Positions 51,216 through 60,296 of a stretch of DNA of 64,000 nt are shown here, piece by piece. The notes under the pieces are model-generated. The model was not told the origin of the DNA and ran no database searches. It saw only the letters and a list, made by a program, of their open reading frames with translations. The stretch is from Streptomyces malachitofuscus (GTDB lineage Bacteria > Actinomycetota > Actinomycetes > Streptomycetales > Streptomycetaceae), in contig NZ_BMUF01000009.1 in the NCBI RefSeq assembly GCF_014650055.1, positions 215,082 through 279,081 of the forward strand, written 5' to 3'. Positions within the stretch are counted from its first letter, which is position 1. Each line of letters begins with the position of its first letter. The position numbers were made by a program, and so were the translations under genes.

Positions 51216-52067
51216 CTACTGCGGGTCCGGACCCACGGCGACCGGCCGCTGCGGGTCCGACGACCACTCCGACCAGGAACCGACGTACAGCGCCGCGGGG
51301 ATGCCCGCGACCGCCAGGGCCAGCACCTCGTGCGCCCCGGAGACTCCCGAGCCGCAGTACACGCCGACCGGCGAACCCTCCGACACGCCCAGGTCCTTGA
51401 AGCGGGCGGCCAGTTCCCCGGCCGGCAGGAACCGGCCGTCGGGGCCGACGTTCTCCGTGGTGGGCGCCGAGACCGCGCCCGGGATGTGCCCGCCGACCCG
51501 GTCGATCGGCTCCACCTCACCGCGGTACCGATCCCCCGCGCGGGCGTCCAGCAGCACGCCCGAACGCGCCAGCGCCGCCGCGCCGTCGGCGTCGAGCAGC
51601 CCGGTCTCCGCCGGCACCGGTACGAAGTCCCCCTCGGCCGGCCGCGGAACCGAGGTCTCCAACGGGCCCTCCCAGGACGGCAGCCCGCCGTCGAGGACCC
51701 GCACGTCCGGGTGGCCCGTCCAGCGCAGCAGCCACCACGCGCGGGCGGCGCCCCAGCCGAGCCCGCCGTCGTAGACGACGACCGGCGTCGCGGACGACAC
51801 GCCCGCCCGCCGCATCGCGGCGCCGAACACCGCGAGGTCCGGCAGCGGATGGCGGCCCCGCCCGCCCGGCGCCGACGCCAGCTCCTCGTCGAGGTCGACG
51901 AACACGGCACCGGGGAGATGCCCGGCTTCGTACGCGGCCCGTCCGTCGAACGGCGGTTCACCGGTCGCCTTGGCCATGCTGAGCTGCCAGCGGACGTCGA
52001 GCAGCACCGGCGGACGCGCACCCGCCAGTTCGCTCGCGAGTGCGGATGCGGAGATGATGGCGTTCAT
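51216..52067 (-). CDS. Sulfurtransferase (3-mercaptopyruvate/thiosulfate type)
   Basis: A 283-residue two-domain rhodanese. The inactive N-terminal domain (VLLDVRWQLS..., AYEAGHLPGAVFVDLD) is followed by a catalytic domain with Cys238 in CGSGVSGAHEVLALA. The CGSG(V) loop is the type seen in 3-mercaptopyruvate sulfurtransferases, while thiosulfate enzymes have CRKG. It moves sulfane sulphur to cyanide or thiols. ATG at 52067 has GAGGATGG upstream; an ATG at 52076 is the alternative. Confidence 0.92.
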   Translation of the reverse strand: MNAIISASALASELAGARPPVLLDVRWQLSMAKATGEPPFDGRAAYEAGHLPGAVFVDLDEELASAPGGRGRHPLPDLAVFGAAMRRAGVSSATPVVVYDGGLGWGAARAWWLLRWTGHPDVRVLDGGLPSWEGPLETSVPRPAEGDFVPVPAETGLLDADGAAALARSGVLLDARAGDRYRGEVEPIDRVGGHIPGAVSAPTTENVGPDGRFLPAGELAARFKDLGVSEGSPVGVYCGSGVSGAHEVLALAVAGIPAALYVGSWSEWSSDPQRPVAVGPDPQ

Positions 52068-52274
52068 GGTCACCATCCTCGCGCACGGGGTGGCCGAGTC
52101 GTCCAGGTGCGGCTACTCTGCTCGGCCGGGCAGGACCGATCACGAGGGGTACGGGATCGGGCACATACTGTGTCGGCATCGGCGCGGGAACGATCCGCCG
52201 AGCGGACGGGACACGACCCCCGCAGGGGCGGGATGACCACGGCCCGCGAGCACGCGGCCGAGAAGAGAGTGACG

Positions 52275-53087
52275 ATGACCGACGCACGGGGGCACGCCCG
52301 CCCGAACGGCGAGGCGCCCGCCCGGCACACACCCGGCACACCCTGCTGGGTGAGCCTGATGGTGCACGGACTGGAGGCGACCGAGGAGTTCTACGGGGCG
52401 CTGTTCGGCTGGGAGTTCCGTCCCGGCCCCCGGCAACTGGGCCCCTACGTGCGCGCCTTGCTCGACGGCCGTCCGGTGGCCGGCATCGGTGCGCTCCCCC
52501 CGGGCCGTCATCTGCCGGTCGCCTGGACGCCGTACTTCGCCTCGGACGACGTGGGCCTGACGGCCGACGCGGTGCGCTCGTGCGGCGGCACGATCGGGGT
52601 GGGCCCCCTGGACGCCGCCGACGCCGGGCGCCTGGCGATCGGCTCCGACCCCTGCGGCGCCGTCTTCGGCATCTGGCAGGCGTCCGCGCGCACCGGCCCC
52701 GCGGTCACCGGCGTGCCCGGCGCTCCCGCCTGGAACGAGCTGACCACCTACGAGGCGGCCCATGTGGCCAAGTTCTACGAGACGGTGTTCGGCCACGAGG
52801 AGCGCACGGACTCCTCCGCCGTCGACCACGTCACCCTCCACCTGGCCGGCCGTCCCGTCGCAAGTGTCCACGGCCTGGGCAACACGCTGCCGCTGGACCG
52901 GGGGCCGCACTGGACGACGTACTTCGTCGTCACCGACGTCGACGACGCGGTGGACCGGGTCCGTGACCTTGGCGGCCAGGTCATCGACCCGCCCCACGAC
53001 GGCGACCACGGCCGCGTCGCCGTGGTCACCGATCCCGAAGGGGCGCGGTTCGCGTTACTGCAGGATCCCGGTCCACGCGCGGAATAG
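52275..53087 (+). CDS. VOC-family (glyoxalase/bleomycin resistance-like) protein
   Basis: A 270-residue protein with two VOC halves: PCWVSLMVHGLEATEEFYGALFGWEF... and PAWNELTTYEAAHVAKFYETVFGHEERTD. Proteins of this type are hydroxylases, isomerases or antibiotic-binding proteins; the metal-site residues are not clearly complete, so no reaction is proposed. ATG at 52275 follows GAGAG; an in-frame ATG at 52233 could add 14 residues. It is followed 30 bases later by the PhzF-like gene. Confidence 0.85.
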   Translation: MTDARGHARPNGEAPARHTPGTPCWVSLMVHGLEATEEFYGALFGWEFRPGPRQLGPYVRALLDGRPVAGIGALPPGRHLPVAWTPYFASDDVGLTADAVRSCGGTIGVGPLDAADAGRLAIGSDPCGAVFGIWQASARTGPAVTGVPGAPAWNELTTYEAAHVAKFYETVFGHEERTDSSAVDHVTLHLAGRPVASVHGLGNTLPLDRGPHWTTYFVVTDVDDAVDRVRDLGGQVIDPPHDGDHGRVAVVTDPEGARFALLQDPGPRAE

Positions 53088-53116
53088 CCCCGGGTCCGCC
53101 TCTCGTTGGCACGGGC

Positions 53117-53974
53117 ATGACGACGAACGCGCCGCAGCCCGAGGTGCTGCGCTACACCGCTTTCTCCGAGAACCCCGACGGCGGTAACCCCGCCGGTGTC
53201 GTGCTGGACGCCTCCGGCCTGGACGACGGCGACATGCTGGCCATCGCCGCCGAGCTCGGGTACTCGGAGTCCGCGTTCCTGACCGCGCACCCGGGAGAGC
53301 GGGCGTACGGCGTTCGCTACTTCAGTCCCAAGGCCGAGGTGCCGTTCTGCGGGCACGCCACCGTCGCCGCCGCCATCGCGCTCGCCGAGCGGAACGGGCC
53401 CGGGGAGCTGGTGTTCGCGACGCGCGCCGGCACCGTACCGGTCGAGGTGGCCGAGGAGGGCGGGACGGTCCGGGCCACGCTCACCAGTGTCGAGCCGCAC
53501 GTCGACGAGATCGCCGACGCGGATCTCGCCGAGGCGCTCGCCGCGCTCGGCTGGCCGGCCGCCGATCTCGATCCGGCCTTCCCGCCCCGGATCGCGTTCG
53601 CCGGAGCGCGCCATCTCGTGCTCGCGGCGGCGACGCGCGCCCGCCTCGCGGATCTCACGTACGACTTCCCACGCCTCGAGGCGCTGATGCACCGCCTGGA
53701 CCTGACCACGGTCCAGTTGGTGTGGCGGGAGTCGGCCACCGTGTTCCACGTCCGCGACCCGTTCCCCGTCGGCGGTGTCGTCGAGGACCCGGCGACCGGC
53801 GCCGCGGCCGCCGCGTTCGGCGCGTACGCCCGTGAGTTCGGGCTGGTCCCCGAGGACGCCGTCCTCACCCTGCTCCAGGGCGAGGACCTGGGACGCCCCG
53901 GCGAGCTCACGGTGACGCTGCGCGCGGGCGACCCGCGGGTCCGGGTCAGCGGCGCGGGCGCCCGCATCGGCTGA
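53117..53974 (+). CDS. PhzF-family isomerase/epimerase
   Basis: A 285-residue protein of the PhzF/DapF-fold family. The conserved start RYTAFSENPDGGNPAGVVLDA, the catalytic Glu51 in GYSESAFL, FCGHATVAAAIALAE, and DPATGAAAAAFGAY identify it. PhzF converts a dihydro-hydroxyanthranilate in phenazine synthesis, but most family members work on unknown substrates. No other phenazine genes are present, so a general isomerase is likelier. Confidence 0.92.
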   Translation: MTTNAPQPEVLRYTAFSENPDGGNPAGVVLDASGLDDGDMLAIAAELGYSESAFLTAHPGERAYGVRYFSPKAEVPFCGHATVAAAIALAERNGPGELVFATRAGTVPVEVAEEGGTVRATLTSVEPHVDEIADADLAEALAALGWPAADLDPAFPPRIAFAGARHLVLAAATRARLADLTYDFPRLEALMHRLDLTTVQLVWRESATVFHVRDPFPVGGVVEDPATGAAAAAFGAYAREFGLVPEDAVLTLLQGEDLGRPGELTVTLRAGDPRVRVSGAGARIG

Positions 53975-53984
53975 CCACGCCCGG

Positions 53985-54635
53985 TCAGCCGCTCGACACC
54001 GGCAGCACGTCGGGCGACAGTGCCGCCGCGCGGGCCGTCGCGGCCGTCATGCGGCGGCGGTGGTGGCGGCGGCACAGGACCTCGTAGCCGATCTCGTCCA
54101 CGGAGCCGGTGACATCACCGACCACCACCTGGGCGCCCTCGACGACCATGACCCCGCCGACCGTGCGGGCGTTGTGCGTGGCGCGGGCGCCGCACCAGCA
54201 CAGGGCCTCCACCTGGAGCACCTCGACGCGGTCGGCGAGTTCGACGAGGCGCTGGGAGCCCGGGAACAGCTTGGAGCGGAAGTCGGTCGTGATGCCGAAG
54301 GCGTAGACGTCGAGGTCCAGGTCGTCCACCACGCGGGCGAGCTGGTCGATCTGCTCCGGCGCGAGGAACTGCGCCTCGTCCGCGATCACGTAGTCGGCGC
54401 GCCGGCCCTGCGAGAGGTGGTCGACGAGGTACGCGTACAGGTCGGCGCCGTCGCCGACCTCCACCGCGTCCGTGACCAGGCCGAGGCGGGAGGAGAGCTT
54501 GCCCTCGCCCGCGCGGTCGTTGCGGGTGAAGATCATGCCGACCAGACCGCGTGCCGAACGGTTGTGCTCGATCTGGAGAGCCAGCGTCGACTTCCCGCAG
54601 TCCATCGTTCCGGAGAAGAACACCAGCTCGGGCAT
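53985..54635 (-). CDS. tdk: Thymidine kinase
   Basis: A 216-residue type II thymidine kinase: P-loop GTMDCGKST at 9-17, Walker B/catalytic Glu in DEAQF near 87, a lasso region GGVMVVEGAQ, and zinc Cys residues in CWCGARATHNAR and CRRHH. It phosphorylates thymidine in DNA precursor salvage. ATG at 54635 starts directly at MPELVFFSGT; a TTG at 54659 is possible but would add non-conserved residues. The stop lies 10 bases from the PhzF stop (convergent). Confidence 0.95.
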   Translation of the reverse strand: MPELVFFSGTMDCGKSTLALQIEHNRSARGLVGMIFTRNDRAGEGKLSSRLGLVTDAVEVGDGADLYAYLVDHLSQGRRADYVIADEAQFLAPEQIDQLARVVDDLDLDVYAFGITTDFRSKLFPGSQRLVELADRVEVLQVEALCWCGARATHNARTVGGVMVVEGAQVVVGDVTGSVDEIGYEVLCRRHHRRRMTAATARAAALSPDVLPVSSG

Positions 54636-54678
54636 GGGAGGACGGAAACCTTTCGGCAAGGGGGCGGCGGGACGGCCC

Positions 54679-55872
54679 TCAGGAGCGTACTTCGAGCAGG
54701 GGGACGAGTTGCTCGGCAGGGGTCATGGAGCCGTGGTTGCCGACCATCGCCGACTCCCTCGGTTCCCGCTCGGAGGCGATCAGCAGGACGTCGTCCCGCG
54801 CGGCGGCGACCACGTCGCCGATGCGGTGCACCACGCGGTCGTCGATCGCCGGCCCGAACCAGCCGGATGCGATCGCCTCGTCGCGCGAGGCCACCCAGAA
54901 CTGCTCGCCGAGCACCTCGCGCCAGCAGGTCAGCACGTCGTTGGCCGCGCCGGGGACCGCGTACACGTGCCGGGCGCGGCCCTCGCCGCCGAGGAGGGCG
55001 ACGCCCGCCTTCAGCTCCCAGTCCTCGTCGAAGTCGATGCGGTGCTGCTCGTCGAAGGGGACGTCGATCATGCCGTGGTCGGCGGTGACGTAGAGGGCGC
55101 TGCGCGGGGGCAGCTGCTCCGCCAGGCGCTGCACGAGCCGGTCGACGTGGGCGAGCTGGCCGCGCCAGGTGTCGGAGTCGACGCCGAAGCGGTGGCCCGC
55201 GCCGTCCACCTCGGCGTAGTACGTGTAGACGAGGGCGCGGTCGGCGCCCGCCAGCTGTTCGGCGGCGAGGTCCATGCGGTCCTCGCCGGAGAGCCGTCCG
55301 TGGAAGGCTCCGCCGCTGAGCGCGACCTTGGTCAGCGGGGTGTTCGCGAAGGTCGGCGAGGACACCTGGGCGGAGTGCACTCCCGCGCGGTGGGCCAGCT
55401 CGAAGACGGTGGGGTACGGCTGCCAGGCGGCGGGGGCCGTCCAGGGCTGCCAGCGCAGCTGGTTCATCAGCTCGCCGGTGTCCGGGTTGCGCACGGTGTA
55501 GCCGGGCAGGCCGTGGGCGCCGGGCGGCAGACCGGTGCCCACGGAGGCGAGGGAGGTCGCGGTGGTCGCCGGGAAGCCCGCGGTGACCGGGCGGCCGGTG
55601 CCGCCGCGCGAGCTGCCGAGCAGCGAGGTCATGAACGGGGCGTCCTCGGGGTGCGCGCGCAGCTGCTCCCAGCCGAGGCCGTCGATCAGGAACACGCAGT
55701 TCCGGTCGGCGGGGGTCAGCTCGGGGATGCCGGCGGTCATGCCGGGGACGCCGAGGCCCGCGGCGAGGGTGGGCAGCAGGTCGGCGAGGGAGCCGGTGCC
55801 GTATGCGGGCACGGGGGCGGAGTCGAGGGGGAGAGGTTCCGGGTGGGAGTCCCAGACGGCGGGCTGCACCAT
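54679..55872 (-). CDS. Alkaline-phosphatase-superfamily nucleotide pyrophosphatase/phosphodiesterase
   Basis: A 397-residue enzyme of the type I phosphodiesterase group. The nucleophile loop TAGFPATTATSLASVGTG follows VFLIDGLGWEQL, and later metal-site blocks include YYAEVDGAGHRFGVDS and YVTADHGMIDVP. It hydrolyses phosphodiester or pyrophosphate bonds; no signal peptide, so it is probably cytosolic. The ATG overlaps the preceding stop (TGATG) of the DUF5998 gene. Thymidine kinase follows 43 bases later, so the three are probably one operon. Confidence 0.88.
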   Translation of the reverse strand: MVQPAVWDSHPEPLPLDSAPVPAYGTGSLADLLPTLAAGLGVPGMTAGIPELTPADRNCVFLIDGLGWEQLRAHPEDAPFMTSLLGSSRGGTGRPVTAGFPATTATSLASVGTGLPPGAHGLPGYTVRNPDTGELMNQLRWQPWTAPAAWQPYPTVFELAHRAGVHSAQVSSPTFANTPLTKVALSGGAFHGRLSGEDRMDLAAEQLAGADRALVYTYYAEVDGAGHRFGVDSDTWRGQLAHVDRLVQRLAEQLPPRSALYVTADHGMIDVPFDEQHRIDFDEDWELKAGVALLGGEGRARHVYAVPGAANDVLTCWREVLGEQFWVASRDEAIASGWFGPAIDDRVVHRIGDVVAAARDDVLLIASEREPRESAMVGNHGSMTPAEQLVPLLEVRS

Positions 55873-56459
55873 CAGCGGGCGGTGTCCGCGGTCGCCTCGG
55901 AGAGGGCCTGCGCGAAGGCGAGCGCCTGGCGCACCGTCTCCGGCCCGTCACCGGCCTCGCTGACGCGCAGGCTCAGGTCGTCGGCCGTCGAGCTGCCCGT
56001 GTAGCCGTGGTCCGCCTCGCAGTTGGGGTCGCCGCAGGCGGCCGGCTCCAGGTCGATGCGGGAGACGGCGCCCCAGCCGATGGTGAGCACGATTTCGCGC
56101 GGCAGGGTGCCCGGGGTGTACGACTCCGGGTTCGCGACCACCCGGCTGACCACGATCGACGAGATCCGGCCGAGCTTGACCGACTCGGTGGAGGTGGTGG
56201 CGTACGGCGTCGGGGAGGTGCTGTCCGCGGCCTGCTCGTCGGTGTGGCTGACGATGAAGCGGTTGCCGGTGAGGACGAGCACGGTGACGTGCCGCCGCAC
56301 CTCGTTCTGGTCGAACGTCGTCTCCTGATGGACCAGATACGACCGGATGGGCTCGCCGCCCACGGCGGCCTCCACCGCCTCGGCCACGAGGGCCGGGTAG
56401 TAGCCGCTGCGCTCGATCGCCGCCCGCAGCCCCTGGGTCGTCGTACTGGTCTTGGCCAT
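55872..56459 (-). CDS. DUF5998 protein
   Basis: A 195-residue cytosolic protein of a conserved actinobacterial family (MAKTSTTTQGLRAAIERSGYYPALVAEAVEAAVGGE...). Blocks: HQETTFDQNEVRRHVTVLVLTGNRFIVSHTDE and ACGDPNCEADHGYTGS with a Cys pair. No function known to me. ATG at 56459 has AGGATGG at ribosome-site distance; an ATG at 56468 is possible. Overlaps the phosphatase gene start by one base. Confidence 0.85.
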   Translation of the reverse strand: MAKTSTTTQGLRAAIERSGYYPALVAEAVEAAVGGEPIRSYLVHQETTFDQNEVRRHVTVLVLTGNRFIVSHTDEQAADSTSPTPYATTSTESVKLGRISSIVVSRVVANPESYTPGTLPREIVLTIGWGAVSRIDLEPAACGDPNCEADHGYTGSSTADDLSLRVSEAGDGPETVRQALAFAQALSEATADTAR

Positions 56460-56527
56460 GACGCCCATCCTACGGGGGACCGCTGACTGCCAGGCACCGC
56501 TCGGCGCAGTCCACTCCCCCGGCGCCC

Positions 56528-59500
56528 TCAGTAGGCCGGGAGGGTCCGCGGACCGAGGTCGTCGCGGGCGGGCGGCGGGGCCAGGCGTACGGAGGCGCCG
56601 AGGACGCTCACGCCGTGCGGGGCGACGACGACCGGCTCCAGGGTGACCGCGACGACCTCCGGGTGGTCGTGGACCAGCCGCGACACCCTCAGCATCAGTT
56701 CCTCCAGGGCGGCGGTGTCGACCGGTGCCGAGCCGCGCCAGCCGAACAAGAGTGGAGCGGTCCGGATCGAGCGCACCAGGGAGGTCGCGTCCCGGTCGGT
56801 GACCGGGATCAGGCGGTGTGCCATGTCCCCGAGGAGCTGGGAGGGCGGCCCGGCCAGGCCGAAGGAGAGCACCGCTCCGGCGGCGGGGTCGATGACCGCG
56901 CGCACGAGGGTGTCCACACCGCGCCGTGCCATCCGCTGCACCACGGGGCGCAGCTCCGCAGGCGTGCCGAACAGCTCCGTCAACTCGGTGTAGGCCCGGC
57001 GCAGTTGTTCCTCGTCCATCAGGTCCAGGCGTACGCCGCCCAGGTCGGCGCGGTGCCTGAGGTGCGGGGCGGTCGCCTTGAGGGCCACGGGGTAGCCGAG
57101 GCTGCGGGCGGCCTCGGCGGCGGTGTCGGGGGTGGGGGCGGGCAGCGCGCGGTGCACGGGGATGCCGTACATGCCGAGCAGGTCGCAGGTCTCCTCACCG
57201 CCGAGGGTGAGGCCCTGCCCGCGCGAGAGCAGCCCGTCGATGAGCGCGGCGGCGCCCCTCTCGTCGATGTCGTCGTACTCGGGCACCTTGCCGGGCTCGG
57301 CGGCCTCCCGCCGCCACTGCGCGTACGCGACGGCCTGCGCCAGGGCCCGGACGGCACGCTCGGTAGCGGGGTAGGCGGGGATGAGGTGAGCGCCTTCTGG
57401 GGGCACGACGGCGGCGGGGCCTGCGTCGGCCGGGTCGGCCGCAGGCCCCGCCGGGGTAGTGGCGCGGGGGTCGGTGGGCGGCGTGGAGGGCGCCGATGGC
57501 GTGCCGCCGGACGTCCGCGGTGCGGCCGTCGCTTCCGCCGGGGGCGCTGCCACCCGGCGGACCTCGCCGTCTCCCGCGCGGGCGTCCGCGGCCGCTGCCC
57601 CACCGCCGCCCGACGGGGCGGCCGTGTCGGGTCCGGCCTGCGCGCCGGTGGCCGCTCCCGCCCCCGTGGGCGTGCCCTGTCCGCCCCGCGGTGGTGCGCC
57701 GGTGCCCGGTCGAGGCGCCTCGCGGTCGCCTCCGCGCGCGCCCGCCGTGTCCGCTTCCGCGGGCGGACGTGTGGCCTGTGCGGTGCCGGCCGTCGGCTGG
57801 GGTGCCGTGCTGGTGGCGGCCGACAGGGCCTCCGCGAGGCCGCCGAGTTCTACGTGGACCACGAGGACCGGCTTGGTCGGGGCCGCGGCGGCGGCCGAGC
57901 GCAGGGCCTCCGCCAGGGCCGCGTCGCCGACCGAGCCCTCCCCCACCGCCGGGATCGCGGTCACGACGACCGCGTCGCTCGTACCGTCGGCGAGCGCGCG
58001 TGAGAGCGCGGCGTGGAAGTCCGCCGCCGACGCCGCCGTGGTGAGGTCCAGCGGCGGGTGCGGACGCAGGCCCTCGGCGAGGCAGGCCTCGTACGTGAGC
58101 AGGCCCAGGGACTCGGAGTTGCCGAGGATCGCCACCCGGGGGCCGGCCGGCAGGGGCTGGCGGGCGAGCAGCAGGCCCGCGTCGACCAGTTCGGTGATGG
58201 TGTCCACGCGGATCACCCCGGCCTGCCGCAACAGCGCGGACACCGTCTCGTGGGGCAGCCTGGTGGCCCGGACGGCGTGCCCCCGGGGCCCGGCGCCGTG
58301 GCGGGCGCCCTGGACCACGACCAGGGGCTTCGCGGCCGCGGTACGGCGGGCGAGGCGGGTGAACTTGCGGGGGTTGCCGATGGATTCCAGGTACATCAGG
58401 GCGACGTCGGTGTCGGGATCCTCGTACCAGTACTGCAGGACGTCGTTGCCCGAGACGTCGGCGCGGTTGCCCGAGGAGACGAAGGTGGACACGCCCGTGA
58501 CCCCGGTGACGCCACCGCCGCGCCGGTGCAGGCGCGACAGCAGGGCGACGCCGATCGCGCCGGACTGGGCGAACAGCCCGATGCGGCCCGCGCGAGGCGG
58601 CTCCGGCGCGAGCGAGGCGTTCAACCGCACGTCCGGGGACGTGTTGATGACCCCGAACGAGTTCGGGCCGATGATCCGCATGCCGTACGAACGGGCCTGC
58701 CGGACGAGGGCGCGCTGGCGTTCGCGGCCCTCGGGCCCGGACTCGGCGTAACCGGCCGAGACCACGACGAGCCCTTGTACTCCGTGCTCGCCGCACTCGG
58801 TGACGATCTCGGGGACGCGTTCGGCGGGCACCGCGACGACCGCGAGGTCGACGGGTCCGTCGACGGCCCGGACGGACCGGTACGCGGCCACCCCGTCGAG
58901 TTCCTTCTCGTCCTCCGCGAACGCCTTGTTCACGGCGTAGAGCCGACCGGTGTACCCGGCGTCCCTGATGTTGTCGAGGATGCTGCGTCCCACGCCGCCG
59001 GGTGCGCGTCCGGCGCCGACGACCGCCACCGAGCCGGGGGCGAGCAGCCGCTGCACCGAGCGCGCCTCCGCGCGCTGCTCGCGCGCGTGCTGCACGGCCA
59101 TGGACCGGTCCGTGGGCTCGAGGTCGAACTCCAGACGGACGACGCCGTCCTCGAAGCTGCGCTTCTGGGTGTACCCGGCGTCGGTGAACACCTTGATCAT
59201 CTTGGTGTTGGCGGGCAGCACCTCGGCCGCGAACCGGCGGATGCCGCGCTCCCGCGCGACGGCGCCGATGTGCTCGAGCAGCGCGGAGGCGACGCCCCGT
59301 CCCTGGTGGGCGTCCTGCACCAGGAAGGCGACCTCCGCCTCGTCGGCCGGTGCGGACGCGGGCGTCCCGTCGGCGCCGATCCGGTCGTAGCGTACGGTGG
59401 CGATGAACTCGCCGCCGATGGTGGCCGCGAGTCCCACCCGGTCCACGAAGTCGTGGTGCGTGAAGCGGTGGACGTCCTTGGCGGACAGGCGAGGGTAGGG

Positions 59501-59671
59501 CGCGAAGAAGCGGTAGTACTTCGACTCGTCCGACACCTGCTCGTAGAAGCTGACCAGGCGCTCGGCGTCATCGACGGTGATGGGGCGGATGCGCGCGGTG
59601 CCGCCGTCGCGCAGCACCACGTCGGCCTCCCAGTGGGCGGGATACTCGTGCCGGTCCGACGAGATCTGCAT
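56528..59671 (-). CDS. patA: GNAT acetyltransferase fused to NDP-forming acyl-CoA synthetase (PatA-like)
   Basis: A 1047-residue fusion. An N-terminal GNAT domain (about 18-190, VQDAHQGRGVASALLEHIG) is followed by a CoA-binding/succinyl-CoA-synthetase-like part (205-620, SVAVVGAGRAPGGVGRSILDN). A low-complexity Ala/Pro/Gly-rich linker spans about 620-755, and the C-terminal ATP-grasp half follows (GIPVHRALPAPTPDTAAEAARSLGYPVALKATAPHLRHRADLGGV). Proteins of this type are Pat lysine acetyltransferases that control acyl-CoA synthetases; in S. lividans PatA also has the GNAT domain first. ATG at 59671 begins MQISSDRHEYPAHWEADV. Divergent from ptsH. Confidence 0.9.
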   Translation of the reverse strand: MQISSDRHEYPAHWEADVVLRDGGTARIRPITVDDAERLVSFYEQVSDESKYYRFFAPYPRLSAKDVHRFTHHDFVDRVGLAATIGGEFIATVRYDRIGADGTPASAPADEAEVAFLVQDAHQGRGVASALLEHIGAVARERGIRRFAAEVLPANTKMIKVFTDAGYTQKRSFEDGVVRLEFDLEPTDRSMAVQHAREQRAEARSVQRLLAPGSVAVVGAGRAPGGVGRSILDNIRDAGYTGRLYAVNKAFAEDEKELDGVAAYRSVRAVDGPVDLAVVAVPAERVPEIVTECGEHGVQGLVVVSAGYAESGPEGRERQRALVRQARSYGMRIIGPNSFGVINTSPDVRLNASLAPEPPRAGRIGLFAQSGAIGVALLSRLHRRGGGVTGVTGVSTFVSSGNRADVSGNDVLQYWYEDPDTDVALMYLESIGNPRKFTRLARRTAAAKPLVVVQGARHGAGPRGHAVRATRLPHETVSALLRQAGVIRVDTITELVDAGLLLARQPLPAGPRVAILGNSESLGLLTYEACLAEGLRPHPPLDLTTAASAADFHAALSRALADGTSDAVVVTAIPAVGEGSVGDAALAEALRSAAAAAPTKPVLVVHVELGGLAEALSAATSTAPQPTAGTAQATRPPAEADTAGARGGDREAPRPGTGAPPRGGQGTPTGAGAATGAQAGPDTAAPSGGGGAAAADARAGDGEVRRVAAPPAEATAAPRTSGGTPSAPSTPPTDPRATTPAGPAADPADAGPAAVVPPEGAHLIPAYPATERAVRALAQAVAYAQWRREAAEPGKVPEYDDIDERGAAALIDGLLSRGQGLTLGGEETCDLLGMYGIPVHRALPAPTPDTAAEAARSLGYPVALKATAPHLRHRADLGGVRLDLMDEEQLRRAYTELTELFGTPAELRPVVQRMARRGVDTLVRAVIDPAAGAVLSFGLAGPPSQLLGDMAHRLIPVTDRDATSLVRSIRTAPLLFGWRGSAPVDTAALEELMLRVSRLVHDHPEVVAVTLEPVVVAPHGVSVLGASVRLAPPPARDDLGPRTLPAY

Positions 59672-59808
59672 GGGCCCCAGAGTACGGCTCGCGTACGGCA
59701 ACGGCGCGAGGCAGTCTGTGGTGGACGACAGCCGGACCGAGGCCGCGGTCCGGCTGTCACCGGGAGCGGGCACGGATGCCGCTCCGGGCATGCTTCATGA
59801 TGTGGGAA

Positions 59809-59824
59809 ACTGGTCTAGACAACC
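59809..59824. promoter_or_regulatory. DasR-responsive element (dre) upstream of ptsH
   Basis: ACTGGTCTAGACAACC matches the DasR element ACTGGTCTAGACCACT in 12 of 14 core bases, about 25 bases before the ptsH start. DasR is the GntR-type regulator of GlcNAc uptake and chitin metabolism, and ptsH is a known target in S. coelicolor. Confidence 0.88.
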
Positions 59825-59848
59825 CTGAACACCGAAGGGCAGCAACAC

Positions 59849-60130
59849 ATGGCTGAGCGCCGCGTCAACGTCGGCTGGGCCGAGGGTCTCCACGCCCGCC
59901 CCGCCTCCATCTTCGTCCGAGCCGCCACGGCCGCAGGCGTCCCGGTGACGATCGCCAAGGCCGGGGGCGACCCCGTCAACGCGGCCTCCATGCTCGCCGT
60001 GCTGGGCCTGGGCGCCCAGGGCGGCGAGGAGATCGTCCTCGCGTCCGACGCGGAAGGGGCGGACGCCGCCCTGGACCGTCTGGCGAAGCTGGTCTCCGAG
60101 GGGCTCGAGGAACTCCCCGAGACCGTCTGA
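59849..60130 (+). CDS. ptsH: Phosphocarrier protein HPr
   Basis: A 93-residue general PTS phosphocarrier. His15 in GLHARPAS is the phosphorylation site, and VNAASMLAVLGLG corresponds to the regulatory Ser46 region. HPr takes phosphate from enzyme I and passes it to sugar-specific enzymes II. The start is supported by GAAGGGCAG upstream. A strong dre site precedes it and a very strong terminator follows. It is alone here, as in S. coelicolor. Confidence 0.97.
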   Translation: MAERRVNVGWAEGLHARPASIFVRAATAAGVPVTIAKAGGDPVNAASMLAVLGLGAQGGEEIVLASDAEGADAALDRLAKLVSEGLEELPETV

Positions 60131-60177
60131 ATGGTGCGCGAGCGCGGTGGCCGTCTTCTCGCAGACACCCGCCGCGG

Positions 60178-60222
60178 AAAGTGAAAGGCCCGCCCGGATC
60201 AACCGGGCGGGCCTTTCACTTT
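60178..60222. terminator. Strong terminator after ptsH
   Basis: A 20-bp perfect stem (AAAGTGAAAGGCCCGCCCGG and complement) around a five-base loop, followed by a pyrimidine-rich tract, 48 bases after ptsH and 75 bases before the end of the convergent GntR gene. Confidence 0.95.
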
Positions 60223-60296
60223 CCCGCTTCCCCCTTTTTACGGGCAGCAGAAATAAACCCCCGAGAATTGCACCGTCTTTGTATACGGCACCCGTG

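Noticed and set aside
53117..53974. Phenazine biosynthesis cluster suggested by the PhzF-like gene
   Set aside because: No other phz genes nearby; PhzF-family proteins are common outside phenazine pathways.
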